From NCBI GenBank assembly GCA_030749225.1, contig JASMKO010000097.1, positions 1 through 47,074 on the forward strand: a DNA stretch of 47,074 nt. Direction: 5' to 3'. Below the pieces are notes generated by a model. The model worked only from the letters and a program-made list of their open reading frames with translations, had not been told where the DNA came from and searched no databases. Below are positions 25,658-34,423 of the stretch, piece by piece. How positions within the stretch are numbered: position 1 is the first letter of the stretch; every line of letters begins with the position of its first letter. The translations under genes were made by a program, and so were the position numbers. Origin of the DNA: Verrucomicrobiota bacterium. Its GTDB lineage: Bacteria; Verrucomicrobiota; Verrucomicrobiia; Limisphaerales; UBA1096.

Positions 25658-26392
25658 ATGAACATGAACGCTCCACACGAACGAAAGTCGGGTTTCACGC
25701 TTATTGAGCTGCTGGTCGTCATTGCCATAATCGCCATTCTTGCTTCATTGCTGCTCCCAGCCTTGGCCAAGGCGAAGGAACAGGCACATCGAACCAACTG
25801 CATGAACAACATGAAGCAAATTAGCATTGCCTCGGCCATGTACCAGAACGATGCCGAAGACTACATGCCCTACCCGGGTTGGTGTTCCGGCACAATCGGG
25901 TTGCCCAACTGGGCCTACACCCGGCGCGCCAACGGTCGTCCGGCGCGCGATCTGGTTCACGAAAGCCAGCTGTGGAACTACCATAACAACAGCAACATCC
26001 TGAAATGCTCGATGGACTACATCGTTAAAAATCGGACGCATCGCAATTTCAAGCAGAGGGAAAACCAAGTCACCAGTTACATCATGAACGGCGCCTTCTG
26101 CGAGTACACATGTAACCTAGGCCGCAAGCCGGGAATGACTTATAAGGCGAATCAATTTGAACCGGGTGACATGGTATACTGGGAGGCACACAGCGACGAC
26201 GCCGGTGCCTATGACAACGCCACGAGCCGCGCGAGCGAACCAGTAGCCAAACGCCACAAAGAGGGGTTCGTGGCATCTTCAGTCGACAGCCATGTCGAGT
26301 TTATAAAGCCCAGTATCTACTATGCGGAAGCCCGCTCGGCTCCCCCTGGTGGAAATCGTTGGTGGTGCAGCCCGAGAAATCGTGGTCGTTGA
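25658..26392 (+). CDS. Type II secretion/pilin-like pseudopilin with prepilin methylation motif
   Basis: 244 residues. The N-terminus [20 protein letters not shown] has the prepilin peptidase site (G/F, with Glu at +5) and the hydrophobic spine, followed by [25 protein letters not shown], the arrangement found in very many copies in Verrucomicrobiota and Planctomycetota. The C-terminal half contains [16 protein letters not shown] and a final [11 protein letters not shown] motif, similar to the H-X9-DG domain ending of these proteins. It probably forms or caps a periplasmic pseudopilus. No Shine-Dalgarno sequence; a second ATG at 25664 is possible. The small lipoprotein gene follows after 18 bp. 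Confidence 0.9.
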   Translation: MNMNAPHERKSGFTLIELLVVIAIIAILASLLLPALAKAKEQAHRTNCMNNMKQISIASAMYQNDAEDYMPYPGWCSGTIGLPNWAYTRRANGRPARDLVHESQLWNYHNNSNILKCSMDYIVKNRTHRNFKQRENQVTSYIMNGAFCEYTCNLGRKPGMTYKANQFEPGDMVYWEAHSDDAGAYDNATSRASEPVAKRHKEGFVASSVDSHVEFIKPSIYYAEARSAPPGGNRWWCSPRNRGR

Positions 26393-26410
26393 TAGGGCTA
26401 CAATAAGTTG

Positions 26411-26797
26411 ATGATTAATAATCTAAAAACTCCCCTTTTCGCGTTGTCCCTTGGGCTTCTCTTGGGCGGTTGCAGTGATGTCACAGAGGAGGCGCTACAG
26501 GCCGACACCGCGGAGGAATCCGCCAGCGACCTGATCACGTTTTTCGAAAATGCCGATTCCAAATTGAAACAACTCGCCAAAACAGCCAGCGACGCGCTCG
26601 ATCAGGGCAACTATCCATTGGCTATTCAAAGCATCAACCAGCTCAAGGCAAACGGCGCGAAGCTCACCACCGACCAATTCATGGTTGTGAGCGAAGCCGG
26701 AGTGAACGTACAAAGTGCATTAATTGAAGCTGCTGAAAACGGGGACAAAAAAGCGCAAATGATGCTCAATATGCAAGGCGCCGCGAGGCGCAACTGA
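26411..26797 (+). CDS. Small lipoprotein of unknown function
   Basis: 128 residues from the ATG at 26411 (a TTG lies directly before it). The signal MINNLKTPLFALSLGLLLGGC gives lipid-anchored Cys21. The mature part is helical and charged: ESASDLITFFENADSKLKQLAKTASDALDQGNYPLAIQSI and an ALIEAAENGDKKAQMMLNM end that resembles a single TPR-like hairpin. No named family recognised. It may be cotranscribed with the pseudopilin 18 bp upstream. Confidence 0.75.
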   Translation: MINNLKTPLFALSLGLLLGGCSDVTEEALQADTAEESASDLITFFENADSKLKQLAKTASDALDQGNYPLAIQSINQLKANGAKLTTDQFMVVSEAGVNVQSALIEAAENGDKKAQMMLNMQGAARRN

Positions 26798-26803
26798 CAT
26801 TAA

Positions 26804-27652
26804 TCACGCCTTTTTCTTGGCCTTCGCTTTCGCCTTCGGTTTGCCTGCATCCGGCGGCGATTGGCCAAGATCCTCACCTTCGATCACCACAACCGCCTTG
26901 CGCAGCACTTGCCCCTGGTGCGACAACCCCTGCGCAGCGATGCCAACGATTTTTGCTCCCGACTCCGGCTCGGCATCGGGGTCGCGCAGTTGATATTTTT
27001 CGGCATCGAAAACCTCCTCCGGCTTCGGTAAATGGGTGACCACCCCCACCCGGCGCGCCACGTCCCGGCAGGCGGCTTGAAAGTTGTCCAGTTGCCGCAC
27101 CAGCTTTTCCTGCCCGGATTGCCGCCCGGCCTGGTTGAGCGCGAACACGTGGTCCAGCATCCCGGTGACCACCTTCACCCAGTCGACCTGTGCCCGGTTG
27201 AGCTTGTCCACCTCCAGCCGCAGATGGTTTTTCTCCGCATCGTTGGCCTTCTGTAAAAACTCCGTGAACTCCCGTGCCTCGGCGTTGATCCTGCCGGCAA
27301 TCTCCTTTGAGGTGGCGTTGATCTCATTGGCTCGATCCTCCACGTGCAGCCACTGCTCGGTGGCATTCTCGACCTGCTTGGCCAAAGCCTCCAACGACGA
27401 AATCTTCTCGACCGAGGCAGCCAGTTCCCTCGCCTCAGTCAGGTCGGCCTCCACCTGGAATTCCCGGAGGAACGGCAGCACCATGACCCACGCCCCCGCC
27501 GCCACGCAGGCAAAGCACCAAAACGCCTCGAGCCCGTTGAACGGCGCCTCGGGGTCGGATTCAAAGTAAACCAGCCAGGCCATCAACAGCAGGACCACGT
27601 CGCCCACAATGAAAGGCCATTTCGGAATTTTCGGAGCTGTCGATTCGCTCAT
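26804..27652 (-). CDS. Membrane-anchored coiled-coil protein with GrpE-like C-terminal region
   Basis: 282 residues. Two transmembrane helices (about 12-28 and 42-61) are followed by a long coiled coil (about 65-180, rich in E/K/A heptads: ADLTEARELAASVEKISSLEALAKQVENATEQ). The segment MLDHVFALNQAGRQSGQEKLVRQLDNFQAACRDVARRVGV and then THLPKPEEVFDAEKYQLRDPDAEPESGAKIVGIAAQGLSHQGQVLRKAVVVI resembles the end of GrpE, where a beta domain contacts DnaK (compare the family ending with a G-x-x-L-x-G-R-V-L-R-P-A-x-V strand). The tail is Ala/Lys-rich (KAKAKAKKKA). I infer a GrpE-like domain on a membrane anchor; nucleotide exchange activity is unproven. Confidence 0.65.
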   Translation of the reverse strand: MSESTAPKIPKWPFIVGDVVLLLMAWLVYFESDPEAPFNGLEAFWCFACVAAGAWVMVLPFLREFQVEADLTEARELAASVEKISSLEALAKQVENATEQWLHVEDRANEINATSKEIAGRINAEAREFTEFLQKANDAEKNHLRLEVDKLNRAQVDWVKVVTGMLDHVFALNQAGRQSGQEKLVRQLDNFQAACRDVARRVGVVTHLPKPEEVFDAEKYQLRDPDAEPESGAKIVGIAAQGLSHQGQVLRKAVVVIEGEDLGQSPPDAGKPKAKAKAKKKA

Positions 27653-27752
27653 CGGTGCGGGCGGTGTACCTCAAACCCGGCTGCCCGACGAGCAAAACCA
27701 AGCAGCACTTGTCTCTGCACCGGGTTTTGTCTAGCGTCCGGGCCGCCAGACC

Positions 27753-29168
27753 ATGTCTCGATTCTGTGCACTCACCCGCTTGGCCAAGTGCTTCCTCGCC
27801 TTGGCCACTGTATTTGCGATGACCTTCGCCGCCGAGGCCAAGCGCTCACCGAATTTCGTCCTGATTTTCATGGATGACCTGGGCTATCAGGACGTCGGTG
27901 TTTTTGGCTCGAAAACCATCAAGACGCCCCACCTCGACAACATGGCCAAGGAGGGCATGAAGTTCACCGACTTTTACTCACTGGCACCAGTCTGCTCGCC
28001 ATCACGCGCGGGGTTGATGACCGGTTGTTATCCGCCGCGCGTGGGAATCACCGGCGTACTGTTTCCCAGGCACACTATCGGCTTGAACCCGGAAGAAACC
28101 ACCGTCGCGGAAGTCCTCAAATCCAAGGACTACGCCACGGCCGCAGTCGGCAAATGGCACATCGGACACCTGCCTAAGTTTCTGCCGACCAACCATGGAT
28201 TCGACAGTTACTACGGCATCCCCTACTCCAACGACATGGATGGTGTGAAAGGCAAAGATCGCAATCTCGACCGGGCTTGGGTCGACCGGGACGTCACCCC
28301 GTGGAACGTTCCGCTACTGCGCGACACCAAGGAGATCGAACGGCCGGTTGATCAAAACACCCTAACCACCCGCTACACACAGGAGGCGCAAAAATTCATT
28401 CACAACAACAAGGATAAGCCGTTCTTTCTGTATATACCACACACCATGCCGCACATCCCGCTGTTTGTTTCGGACAAGTTTTACACGAAGGACCCCAAAC
28501 AGGCGTACATCCGCACCATCGAGGAACTCGACCACTCCATCGGTCAGATCTTGAAAACACTCAAGGAAACCGGCGTCGATGACAACACGCTGGTCATCTT
28601 CACGAGCGACAACGGACCATGGCACCTCAAGCTCCGCCACCACGGCGGCTCCGCACTGCCCCTGCGCGGAGCGAAATTCAGCACTTGGGAAGGCGGCATG
28701 CGCGTGCCGACCATCATGCGTTGGCCCGGCAAAATACCGGCCGGTTCGGTTTGCAGTGAAGTCGCCGCCGCATGCGACATTCTCCCGACCTTCGCCAGGC
28801 TCGCCGGCGCCGAGCTGCCCAAGCGTAAGATTGACGGCAAAAACATTTGGCACCTCATGTCCGGCAAGGATGGCGCGAAAAGCCCGCACAAGGCGTACTA
28901 CTTTTACAAAGGCAACGGGTTGCGCGCCATGCGCATCGGCGAGTGGAAGCTCCACATCGGCGGCAACAACCGGAAACAACAAAAGGAAGGCAAAAAGCCG
29001 GCCCTCACGCTTTACAATCTTTCTAGAGACATCAGTGAAACCACCGATGTGGCCGCTGAAAACGAGAAGCTCGTGAAACACCTGTACAAACAGGCTCAGG
29101 CGTTCGACAAATCGCTAAAAGCCGACGCCCGCCCGCCCGGCGAAGTCAGAACCGAAAAGGAAGGCTAA
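27753..29168 (+). CDS. Secreted sulfatase (arylsulfatase family)
   Basis: 471 residues with a signal peptide ending near FAAEA. The metal site FVLIFMDDLGYQDVGVFG comes first, then the formylglycine motif VCSPSRAGLMTG in which Cys81 must be converted to formylglycine, then VGKWHIGH, the substrate-side HTMPHIPLF, and TSDNGPWHLK with the second pair of metal ligands. It is a Cys-type sulfatase that removes sulfate esters, probably from algal or animal polysaccharides, in the periplasm. The maturase (anSME or FGE) is not in the window. It is not part of a recognisable polysaccharide locus here, although an esterase-like hydrolase and a DUF1080 protein follow on the other strand. Confidence 0.93.
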   Translation: MSRFCALTRLAKCFLALATVFAMTFAAEAKRSPNFVLIFMDDLGYQDVGVFGSKTIKTPHLDNMAKEGMKFTDFYSLAPVCSPSRAGLMTGCYPPRVGITGVLFPRHTIGLNPEETTVAEVLKSKDYATAAVGKWHIGHLPKFLPTNHGFDSYYGIPYSNDMDGVKGKDRNLDRAWVDRDVTPWNVPLLRDTKEIERPVDQNTLTTRYTQEAQKFIHNNKDKPFFLYIPHTMPHIPLFVSDKFYTKDPKQAYIRTIEELDHSIGQILKTLKETGVDDNTLVIFTSDNGPWHLKLRHHGGSALPLRGAKFSTWEGGMRVPTIMRWPGKIPAGSVCSEVAAACDILPTFARLAGAELPKRKIDGKNIWHLMSGKDGAKSPHKAYYFYKGNGLRAMRIGEWKLHIGGNNRKQQKEGKKPALTLYNLSRDISETTDVAAENEKLVKHLYKQAQAFDKSLKADARPPGEVRTEKEG

Positions 29169-29190
29169 ACCAAGCGATTGACCAAGTGGC

Positions 29191-30099
29191 TCAGCGTTTC
29201 AGAAAGCCCATGCTTTTGAGCCAGTCGCCGCAGAGATTGGGCCAGTCGGTGACCGGAAATTTCGACGGCCTCAACCCGTAACCATGACCACCGCTCGGAA
29301 AAATGTGTAGTTCACTGCTCACCCCGTTTCTACGAAGTTCCTGCCAAAAACGAACGCTTCCTTCGGCCGGCACCCGATCATCTGCAGCATGAGCGAAGAA
29401 TACTGGCGGTGTATTTTTCGTGATCTTCAACTCTGGTGAAAGTTTGCTCTTGGTTTCCTCATCAACCAGATAGGCCGGATAAATCAACACACCGAAATCC
29501 GGACGACAACTGACCTTATCAATCTCATCCACCGACTTGTAATGACGGTTATCGTAGTTCGTCAGTGCCGCAGCAGACAGGTGTCCACCAGCCGAAAAAC
29601 CAAGGATGCCAATTCGCTTGGGATCAAGCCCCCACTCCTTTGCATGATGCCGCACTAGGCTGACGGACCGTTGTGCATCCTGCAAAGGAGCAACATGCTT
29701 GTCACGGTCCTTCCGGCGAGGCACCCGATACTTCAGCACCACGCCTGTGACGCCGACGGAATTCAACCAAGCGGCCACCTCCGTCCCCTCAAGATCCCAT
29801 GCCAAAATTTGGTAACCGCCCCCCGGGCAAATCACCACTGATGCCCCGGTGTCCTTGGCTAGATCCGGCTTGTACACCGTCAATGTTGCTTTGGTAACGT
29901 TGTTGTATTTTTGAATGGGCGCACCCAGGTGCTTGTGAGTGCTCAACGTCTCTGCCGGCACGTCTCCTTTCTCGCCCGGCACCATGCCAGGCCAAACGTC
30001 GATCAATTTTGAGATTTTCAGCTCAGCCGCCGGGAGCTTGGGCAAGCCAAGCCCAAGCAGCAGGACAAAGAAAAAACGCTTGGTCATCGCACGCAACAT
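29191..30099 (-). CDS. Secreted alpha/beta hydrolase (esterase-like, BD-FAE type)
   Basis: 302 residues, or 298 from the second ATG at 30087, which gives the cleaner signal peptide MTKRFFFVLLLGLGLPKLPA. The oxyanion-hole motif VVICPGGGYQILAWDLEG, the nucleophile elbow IGILGFSAGGHLSAAALTNY (Ser in GFSAGG), an Asp in AHAADDRVPAEG and the His in SGGHGYGLRPS form a complete catalytic triad. These enzymes act mostly on acetyl or other esters of plant and algal carbohydrates. It is convergent with the sulfatase and has a terminator 30 bp before its start, so it is transcribed separately from the DUF1080 gene. Confidence 0.88.
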   Translation of the reverse strand: MLRAMTKRFFFVLLLGLGLPKLPAAELKISKLIDVWPGMVPGEKGDVPAETLSTHKHLGAPIQKYNNVTKATLTVYKPDLAKDTGASVVICPGGGYQILAWDLEGTEVAAWLNSVGVTGVVLKYRVPRRKDRDKHVAPLQDAQRSVSLVRHHAKEWGLDPKRIGILGFSAGGHLSAAALTNYDNRHYKSVDEIDKVSCRPDFGVLIYPAYLVDEETKSKLSPELKITKNTPPVFFAHAADDRVPAEGSVRFWQELRRNGVSSELHIFPSGGHGYGLRPSKFPVTDWPNLCGDWLKSMGFLKR

Positions 30100-30121
30100 C
30101 CGACCAAGAGGTTGGCTTTAA

Positions 30122-30143
30122 AAGAAAAAAGGCTCCAAAGCCT
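30122..30143 (-). terminator. Rho-independent terminator after the DUF1080 gene
   Basis: On the minus strand AGGCT (30143-30139), loop TTGG, AGCCT (30134-30130), then a T-rich run TTTTTCTTT. The stem is perfect. It lies about 48 bp past the DUF1080 stop codon. Confidence 0.75.
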
Positions 30144-30190
30144 ACATAAGACGAAACCACATACGGCACCCCACGTGCTCTCCCCCGCCT

Positions 30191-30892
30191 TTATTTACCG
30201 CTCAAGTCGCGGATTCGGATGTTGCGGTACCAAACGGCATCCCCGTGGTCTTGAAGCAGGATATGCCCTGGCAGGCTCTGACCAAACACCTTGAGATTCT
30301 TGAATTTACTCTTGGCGATGGCCTCCTTCAATTCGTCACTGCCAAGTTCGTAGGTCAGCACTTTCTTGCCGTTCAAAAAGTGTTTTACCGTATTCCCTTT
30401 CACTAAAATGCGGGATGAGTTGAACTCTCCAACTGGCTTGAGCGGCTTGTCTGCTGCTGGCTTGAGCACATCGTAAAATGCCGCTGTCTGGCGATTGGCT
30501 CCTTTCGCACCATCGGGGTGGTTCATATCATCCAATACTTGATACTCGTGACCCAAAGAGCCGCGCTCTCGGATGATAAAATATTTCACGCCGCTGTTTG
30601 CGCCCTTCGCTACTTTCCATTCAAACCGAAAATCGAACTGCTCGTATTTACCCTTAGTGATGATATCGCCCCCGCCGCCCTTCGCCTCGTGCTTAAGACA
30701 GCCGTCCTCGATTACCCAACCTTTTACCGGGAACTTACCTGAACGGGCATTCATCCATTGTCCGGTCGAGGTGCCATCAAACAACACCGTGAAGCCTTTT
30801 TCTTTCTTGGCGTTCTTCTGCTCGGCCAAAGCAAAACCCGTCATCATTCCGGCCAAATTGATGGCCACCAACAAATGTAACAATCGTCTCAT
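30191..30892 (-). CDS. DUF1080 (3-keto-disaccharide hydrolase-like) secreted protein
   Basis: 233 residues: signal peptide MRRLLHLLVAINLAGMMTGF, then a single DUF1080 jelly-roll domain with the hallmarks GFTVLFDGTSTGQWMNA, GWVIEDGCLKHEAKGGGGDIITKGKYEQFDFRFEWKV and ANSGVKYFIIRERGSLGHEYQVLDDMNHPDG. It ends in GHILLQDHGDAVWYRNIRIR. Members of this family have been linked to hydrolysis of 3-keto-glycosides and many are of unknown role. A Rho-independent terminator follows. Confidence 0.92.
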   Translation of the reverse strand: MRRLLHLLVAINLAGMMTGFALAEQKNAKKEKGFTVLFDGTSTGQWMNARSGKFPVKGWVIEDGCLKHEAKGGGGDIITKGKYEQFDFRFEWKVAKGANSGVKYFIIRERGSLGHEYQVLDDMNHPDGAKGANRQTAAFYDVLKPAADKPLKPVGEFNSSRILVKGNTVKHFLNGKKVLTYELGSDELKEAIAKSKFKNLKVFGQSLPGHILLQDHGDAVWYRNIRIRDLSGK

Positions 30893-30946
30893 GTCAAAAA
30901 GTAACCAGCAACCGGCAGCTTGGCCAAAGACCCTCTAGGCCACAAC

Positions 30947-31564
30947 TCAAAACATCAGCCGGCTCGACCTCTCCCCGAGTTGACTGCTCCACTTCGACCA
31001 GAAACTGAGCTGTTGACCAAGCGCCTCCAGTTTACCCAAGGGGAGTCTCTCCGCACGACCCTCCGCTTGGTCGTCTAGCAACTCCCACGCTGGGCCAAGC
31101 GCCTCTAGTTCGTTATTCACCTTTGCCAACTCCACCTGCAAACGGCCGTGCACCTCTGTGACCTTGTCGTTCAATGCGATCCCCTCCTCCATCAACACCG
31201 CCTGCAGCAGCGGCGAATCTTGCGTCTCCTTTTTGGCGAGAAACGCATCGACCTCGCGGCACACCGCGCCGATTTCCGTGAACCAGTCGGTCATTTCGCC
31301 AGGGATCGACCGCACGTTTTCCGGCACGCGCCCAAGCTCCAACTCGAGCAGATGACGTACTCGGGACTTGGCCTCACGGAGGCATTCGTACGCCGCGTTC
31401 ACCCTAACGAATTGCTGCTGCAATACCGCCTTGGTCTCGTCGGTCGCGCCAGCCGCCTGATCGGGATGCACCTGAGCAGATCGTTCGTGAAATCGCTGCT
31501 TAAGTAACTCAGCGTCGAGCCATGGACGTCGGGGAACATCGAGCAGTGCGAAATAATCTGTCAT
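30947..31564 (-). CDS. hscB: HscB-like J-domain co-chaperone for Fe-S cluster assembly
   Basis: 205 residues. The J-domain starts DYFALLDVPRRPWLDAELLKQRF and carries the HPD motif in SAQVHPDQAAGA, then the NAAYECLREAKSRVRHLLELEL helix. The C-terminal three-helix part (about 90-190) corresponds to the IscU-contacting domain of HscB. HscB recruits the Hsp70 HscA to IscU during Fe-S cluster transfer. It lies 24 bp after the IscA-type gene on the same strand, which fits an isc-type operon fragment; hscA, iscS and iscU are not in the window. Confidence 0.85.
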   Translation of the reverse strand: MTDYFALLDVPRRPWLDAELLKQRFHERSAQVHPDQAAGATDETKAVLQQQFVRVNAAYECLREAKSRVRHLLELELGRVPENVRSIPGEMTDWFTEIGAVCREVDAFLAKKETQDSPLLQAVLMEEGIALNDKVTEVHGRLQVELAKVNNELEALGPAWELLDDQAEGRAERLPLGKLEALGQQLSFWSKWSSQLGERSSRLMF

Positions 31565-31588
31565 CGACGGAACGCAGAGCCGCCGCGA

Positions 31589-31978
31589 TCAGGCGCTGAA
31601 ACTCTCGCCGCAAGAACAGGTGCTCGCAGCGTTGGGATTGTTCACCTTGAAGCCGCCGTCCTCCAGTTTGTCGGCATAGTCAAGCTGGCTGCCGGTGACA
31701 TACAGTGCCGTTTTCGGGTCGACCACCACCCGGATACCCCCGCTCTCAACGAGTATGTCTCGGTGCGCCGGGGCATCCTGCAGATCCATCTTGTACTGTA
31801 GGCCGGAGCAGCCGCCGCCGACCACCGCCACACGGAGCACACCCTCCGGACGCCCCTGCCGATCGAGCAGCGAGCGCACCTTGTTGCCGGCGTCGACACT
31901 CACCTTTAGCAGGCGCTCGTCGCCGATGCGAACCTTCGCCTCCGCTGGGGTTTCCTTCCTGGCGATGCCGGAAATCAT
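31589..31978 (-). CDS. IscA/ErpA-type A-type Fe-S carrier protein
   Basis: 129 residues from the ATG at 31978 (the frame opens further up at 32020 without a better start). The three conserved cysteines of the HesB/IscA family are present: GGGCSGLQYKMDL and the C-terminal STCSCGESFSA. SLLDRQGRPEGVLRVAVVGG precedes the first. A-type carriers receive 2Fe-2S or 4Fe-4S clusters from IscU and deliver them to apoproteins. It starts an operon with the HscB-like gene. Whether it is IscA, ErpA or another subtype cannot be settled by eye. Confidence 0.9.
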   Translation of the reverse strand: MISGIARKETPAEAKVRIGDERLLKVSVDAGNKVRSLLDRQGRPEGVLRVAVVGGGCSGLQYKMDLQDAPAHRDILVESGGIRVVVDPKTALYVTGSQLDYADKLEDGGFKVNNPNAASTCSCGESFSA

Positions 31979-32122
31979 CGACCGGCAGCCTAAACCGGCC
32001 AACGCCCCAGTGCGAGCCAATCAATCCCGGCTGCAGCAGGCGATTCAGCTTGTTTCCCGGCGAAGCAGCAGGTAGTCAGGGCGAACCGAAAGCCGGTCAC
32101 CCGGCTTGGGCAAAAAGTAATC

Positions 32123-32647
32123 ATGCAACTCGACGAGACTCAAAAAAAGACCGTCGCAGGCTGGGTTGAAGAAGGACTCGACCTGTCTGCCATCCAGTCA
32201 CGGCTCGAATCGGAGATGGACATCCGGATGACCTACATGGATGTGCGCTTTTTAGTGGGCGACCTTGAGTTGACGCCCAAGGATGAGGAGGAACCGGAAG
32301 CAGCTGAACCGGCCGTACCGCAGGATGAGCCGGCCGTACCGGCCGACGACGCCCCGACGCCGGACAACCCATTTCCCGCGTCAGAGGAACCGGTGGGCGA
32401 TCCCCCGCTGGAAGCAGACAGCGTGAACCCCGACGGCGAGGTGTCCGTGACCGTGTCGCCTGTGACTCAGCCGGGAACGATGGCCAGCGGCTCGGTGACC
32501 TTTTCCGACGGGGTGACCTGTGACTGGCATGTGGATCAGTTCGGCCGACCGGCCTTGGTGCCGCCAAGTGACGGCTACCGGCCACCCGAAGCCGACATGC
32601 CCAAATTCGGCCAGAAACTGCAACAGGAACTGCGGGGCGGTTTTTAG
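32123..32647 (+). CDS. Acidic Pro/Glu-rich protein of unknown function
   Basis: 174 residues. The first 50 (MQLDETQKKTVAGWVEEGLDLSAIQSRLESEMDIRMTYMDVRFLVGDLEL) look like a small helical domain; helices of this type sometimes bind DNA or RNA, but I recognise no family. A Glu/Pro/Asp-rich linker (about 52-105) leads to a beta-rich end containing SVTFSDGVTCDWHVDQFGRPALVPPSDGY and FGQKLQQELRGGF. It is divergent from the IscA-type gene (145 bp apart) and convergent with the SET gene. Confidence 0.75.
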   Translation: MQLDETQKKTVAGWVEEGLDLSAIQSRLESEMDIRMTYMDVRFLVGDLELTPKDEEEPEAAEPAVPQDEPAVPADDAPTPDNPFPASEEPVGDPPLEADSVNPDGEVSVTVSPVTQPGTMASGSVTFSDGVTCDWHVDQFGRPALVPPSDGYRPPEADMPKFGQKLQQELRGGF

Positions 32648-32650
32648 GGC

Positions 32651-32662
32651 CCAAGCGCTTGG
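32651..32662. repeat. 12-bp palindrome CCAAGCGCTTGG between convergent genes
   Basis: It lies three bases after the stop of the acidic protein gene, in the short gap to the SET gene end. It is the dispersed palindrome in rotated form, and overlaps a one-mismatch copy at 32656-32669. It could serve as a two-way terminator, but no T-run follows. Confidence 0.5.
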
Positions 32663-32672
32663 CCAATCGGAA

Positions 32673-33254
32673 CTACTTCCCGTCCTTCTTTTTTGACTTC
32701 TTCTTGCCCTTGGCGGTTTTTTTGGCTGCCTTTTTCTTCGCTTTTTCAGCCTTCTTCTTTTTCTTGGCAAGGCGTTTCTTGAGCTTGGGCCAGTTGTCCT
32801 CGGCCGTAATGTAGCCGACGCATTTCTTGGCACCACATTTGCAGACGTGGTCCTCGTAACCGTCAAGGTCGAAACCGTAATTGTAGCTTAACTCCTCGCC
32901 CTCCTTGATCTTGCGCTTGGAGATGAGCCAGACGCGGTTCTTAATGACGTCCGGCTCGCAGTTGGGGTCGCAGGAGTGGTTGATGAAGCGCGCCGTGTTT
33001 TCCGGGATATTACCGTCGATGTCATGACGCTTGTTGACTTCGAAGATGTAGACCGCTCCGTCGGTTTCGCTGCCCTGGTTTTTCTCGATCAGCGCAATGC
33101 TGCGACGTTCCGACTCCTTCTTGGTGATCTTCTCGCCGATGTACTCGATGACCTTTTTACCCTTGGGCACCTTCATCTTGGCGAACACTCCAGTGCCGTG
33201 GATCTCCGACTCGCGGACTTCGATGTATTTGCTGGTGGTTGGCTCCCTGCCCAT
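32673..33254 (-). CDS. SET-domain lysine methyltransferase with Lys-rich tail
   Basis: 193 residues. The SET domain shows EIHGTGVFAKMKVPKGKKVIEYIGE, the core motif NTARFINHSCDPNCEPD (NHSC) and GEELSYNYGFD with the catalytic Tyr. A post-SET zinc motif CKCGAKKCVGYI follows. From about residue 157 the protein is almost pure Lys/Ala (KKRLAKKKKKAEKAKKKAAKK), similar to histone H1-like tails of bacteria. SET proteins methylate lysines on chromatin or other proteins using S-adenosylmethionine; bacterial targets are mostly unknown. The tail could bind DNA or be a self-methylation substrate; that is inference. It is alone on its strand and convergent with the acidic protein. Confidence 0.9.
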   Translation of the reverse strand: MGREPTTSKYIEVRESEIHGTGVFAKMKVPKGKKVIEYIGEKITKKESERRSIALIEKNQGSETDGAVYIFEVNKRHDIDGNIPENTARFINHSCDPNCEPDVIKNRVWLISKRKIKEGEELSYNYGFDLDGYEDHVCKCGAKKCVGYITAEDNWPKLKKRLAKKKKKAEKAKKKAAKKTAKGKKKSKKKDGK

Positions 33255-33310
33255 TCGGGCGCGGAGTGTAGGGATGCACCGCCCAAAGGCGAAGGTTTTT
33301 GTGACGCAAT

Positions 33311-34366
33311 TTACACCGGGAGCCCGAGCATTCGGTTGAGCGAGTCGGCGGTCTGGTGAATCAATGCCTCAGGGTAGTGAGGATAAGGGTGGAAGTACTC
33401 AAAAGTCAGGTAGCCGTCGTACCCGATCCCGTCGAACGCCTCGATCACGGCCGGCCAGTTTGTCGTCCCGTCGAGCAGCGGCCGGAACGACTCCAGCGAA
33501 TGGTCAGTTCCCTTCTTGGTGAACTCCTTCAGGTGCACATTGCGAATGCGCTTCCCAAGAATACGAATCCAGTGCTCGGGAAACTGGAACAGCATGATGT
33601 TGCCGGTGTCGAAATGCACCTGCACATACTCGCTGTCGAACCCATCGACAAACCGGATCATCTCCTCCGGCGACAGCAGGTAGCCATTGAAAAAGATGTT
33701 CTCCATGTTAAGGTGAACTTTCAATTTCTCTGCGTTGGGCAGCAGCTTGCCGATTGCCTCCCGGGCGCGCTGATCGCAGAGGTCATTCGGTGTCGGGTCG
33801 TGATCCTCGCGCCACGGCATATGTACGGCCCCCGGCACGACGAGCAGGTTTTCGGTGCCGAGGTGGTGCGCGGCCTCGGTCATCAACCCGGCAAGTTCCA
33901 TCCCCCTTGCGCGCTCGGTGGGATCGTTGCTCGTCAGCGGATAAGGCCAAAACAAAAATGAGCACAAGCCGCTGACCGCGATGCCGATGTCCTCGGCCAT
34001 CTTCCGGATTTTCTGAAACTCCCTCGGGCCGGCCTTGGGCGAGAGGTCGCTTTCAAGATCGTAGTTCAACTCGATGCCGTCGAAGCCGGCGTCCTTGGCC
34101 AACTGCAGGCACTCGCGCAGATTCATCCGGGCCGGGTAAGGGAACGCCCAAAGGTTGATCGACTTCTTCATCCCGTAACGCTTGGTCGCGGCCCTGCGCG
34201 GATCGGGCGCGGCCTGGGCGGCGGGCGTAGCTGTCCCGGCCGCAGCCAGGCCGGCGGCACCCATCGCCAGCTTGAAGGCGGAGCGACGGGACAACGCGTT
34301 ATCGGTCGGCGCAGGTATGCCCCACGGGGCGGTCAGTCTCGTGATCGGGTCGTCTTGGGATGGCAT
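33311..34366 (-). CDS. Tat-exported TIM-barrel sugar-phosphate isomerase/epimerase-like protein
   Basis: 351 residues from the ATG at 34366 (the frame opens at 34417). A twin-arginine signal, SRRSAFKLAMGAAGLAAAG, is followed by KSINLWAFPYPARMNLRECLQLAKDAGFDGIELNYD. The metal-binding pattern of the xylose-isomerase-like barrel is visible: the Glu of NMENIFFN, the Asp/His of VQVHFDTGNIML, the His of NVHLKEF, and the Glu of YLTFEYFHP. The reaction is likely aldose-ketose isomerisation or 3-keto sugar handling; the substrate is unknown. It ends the minus-strand run after the DUF1501 pseudogene with about 58 bp between them. Confidence 0.88.
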   Translation of the reverse strand: MPSQDDPITRLTAPWGIPAPTDNALSRRSAFKLAMGAAGLAAAGTATPAAQAAPDPRRAATKRYGMKKSINLWAFPYPARMNLRECLQLAKDAGFDGIELNYDLESDLSPKAGPREFQKIRKMAEDIGIAVSGLCSFLFWPYPLTSNDPTERARGMELAGLMTEAAHHLGTENLLVVPGAVHMPWREDHDPTPNDLCDQRAREAIGKLLPNAEKLKVHLNMENIFFNGYLLSPEEMIRFVDGFDSEYVQVHFDTGNIMLFQFPEHWIRILGKRIRNVHLKEFTKKGTDHSLESFRPLLDGTTNWPAVIEAFDGIGYDGYLTFEYFHPYPHYPEALIHQTADSLNRMLGLPV

Positions 34367-34423
34367 GGTACTGGATCGTGTCTGCGGAACTGTCTGTTGC
34401 CGACCGCCCGGAAGCAAGGGGAA

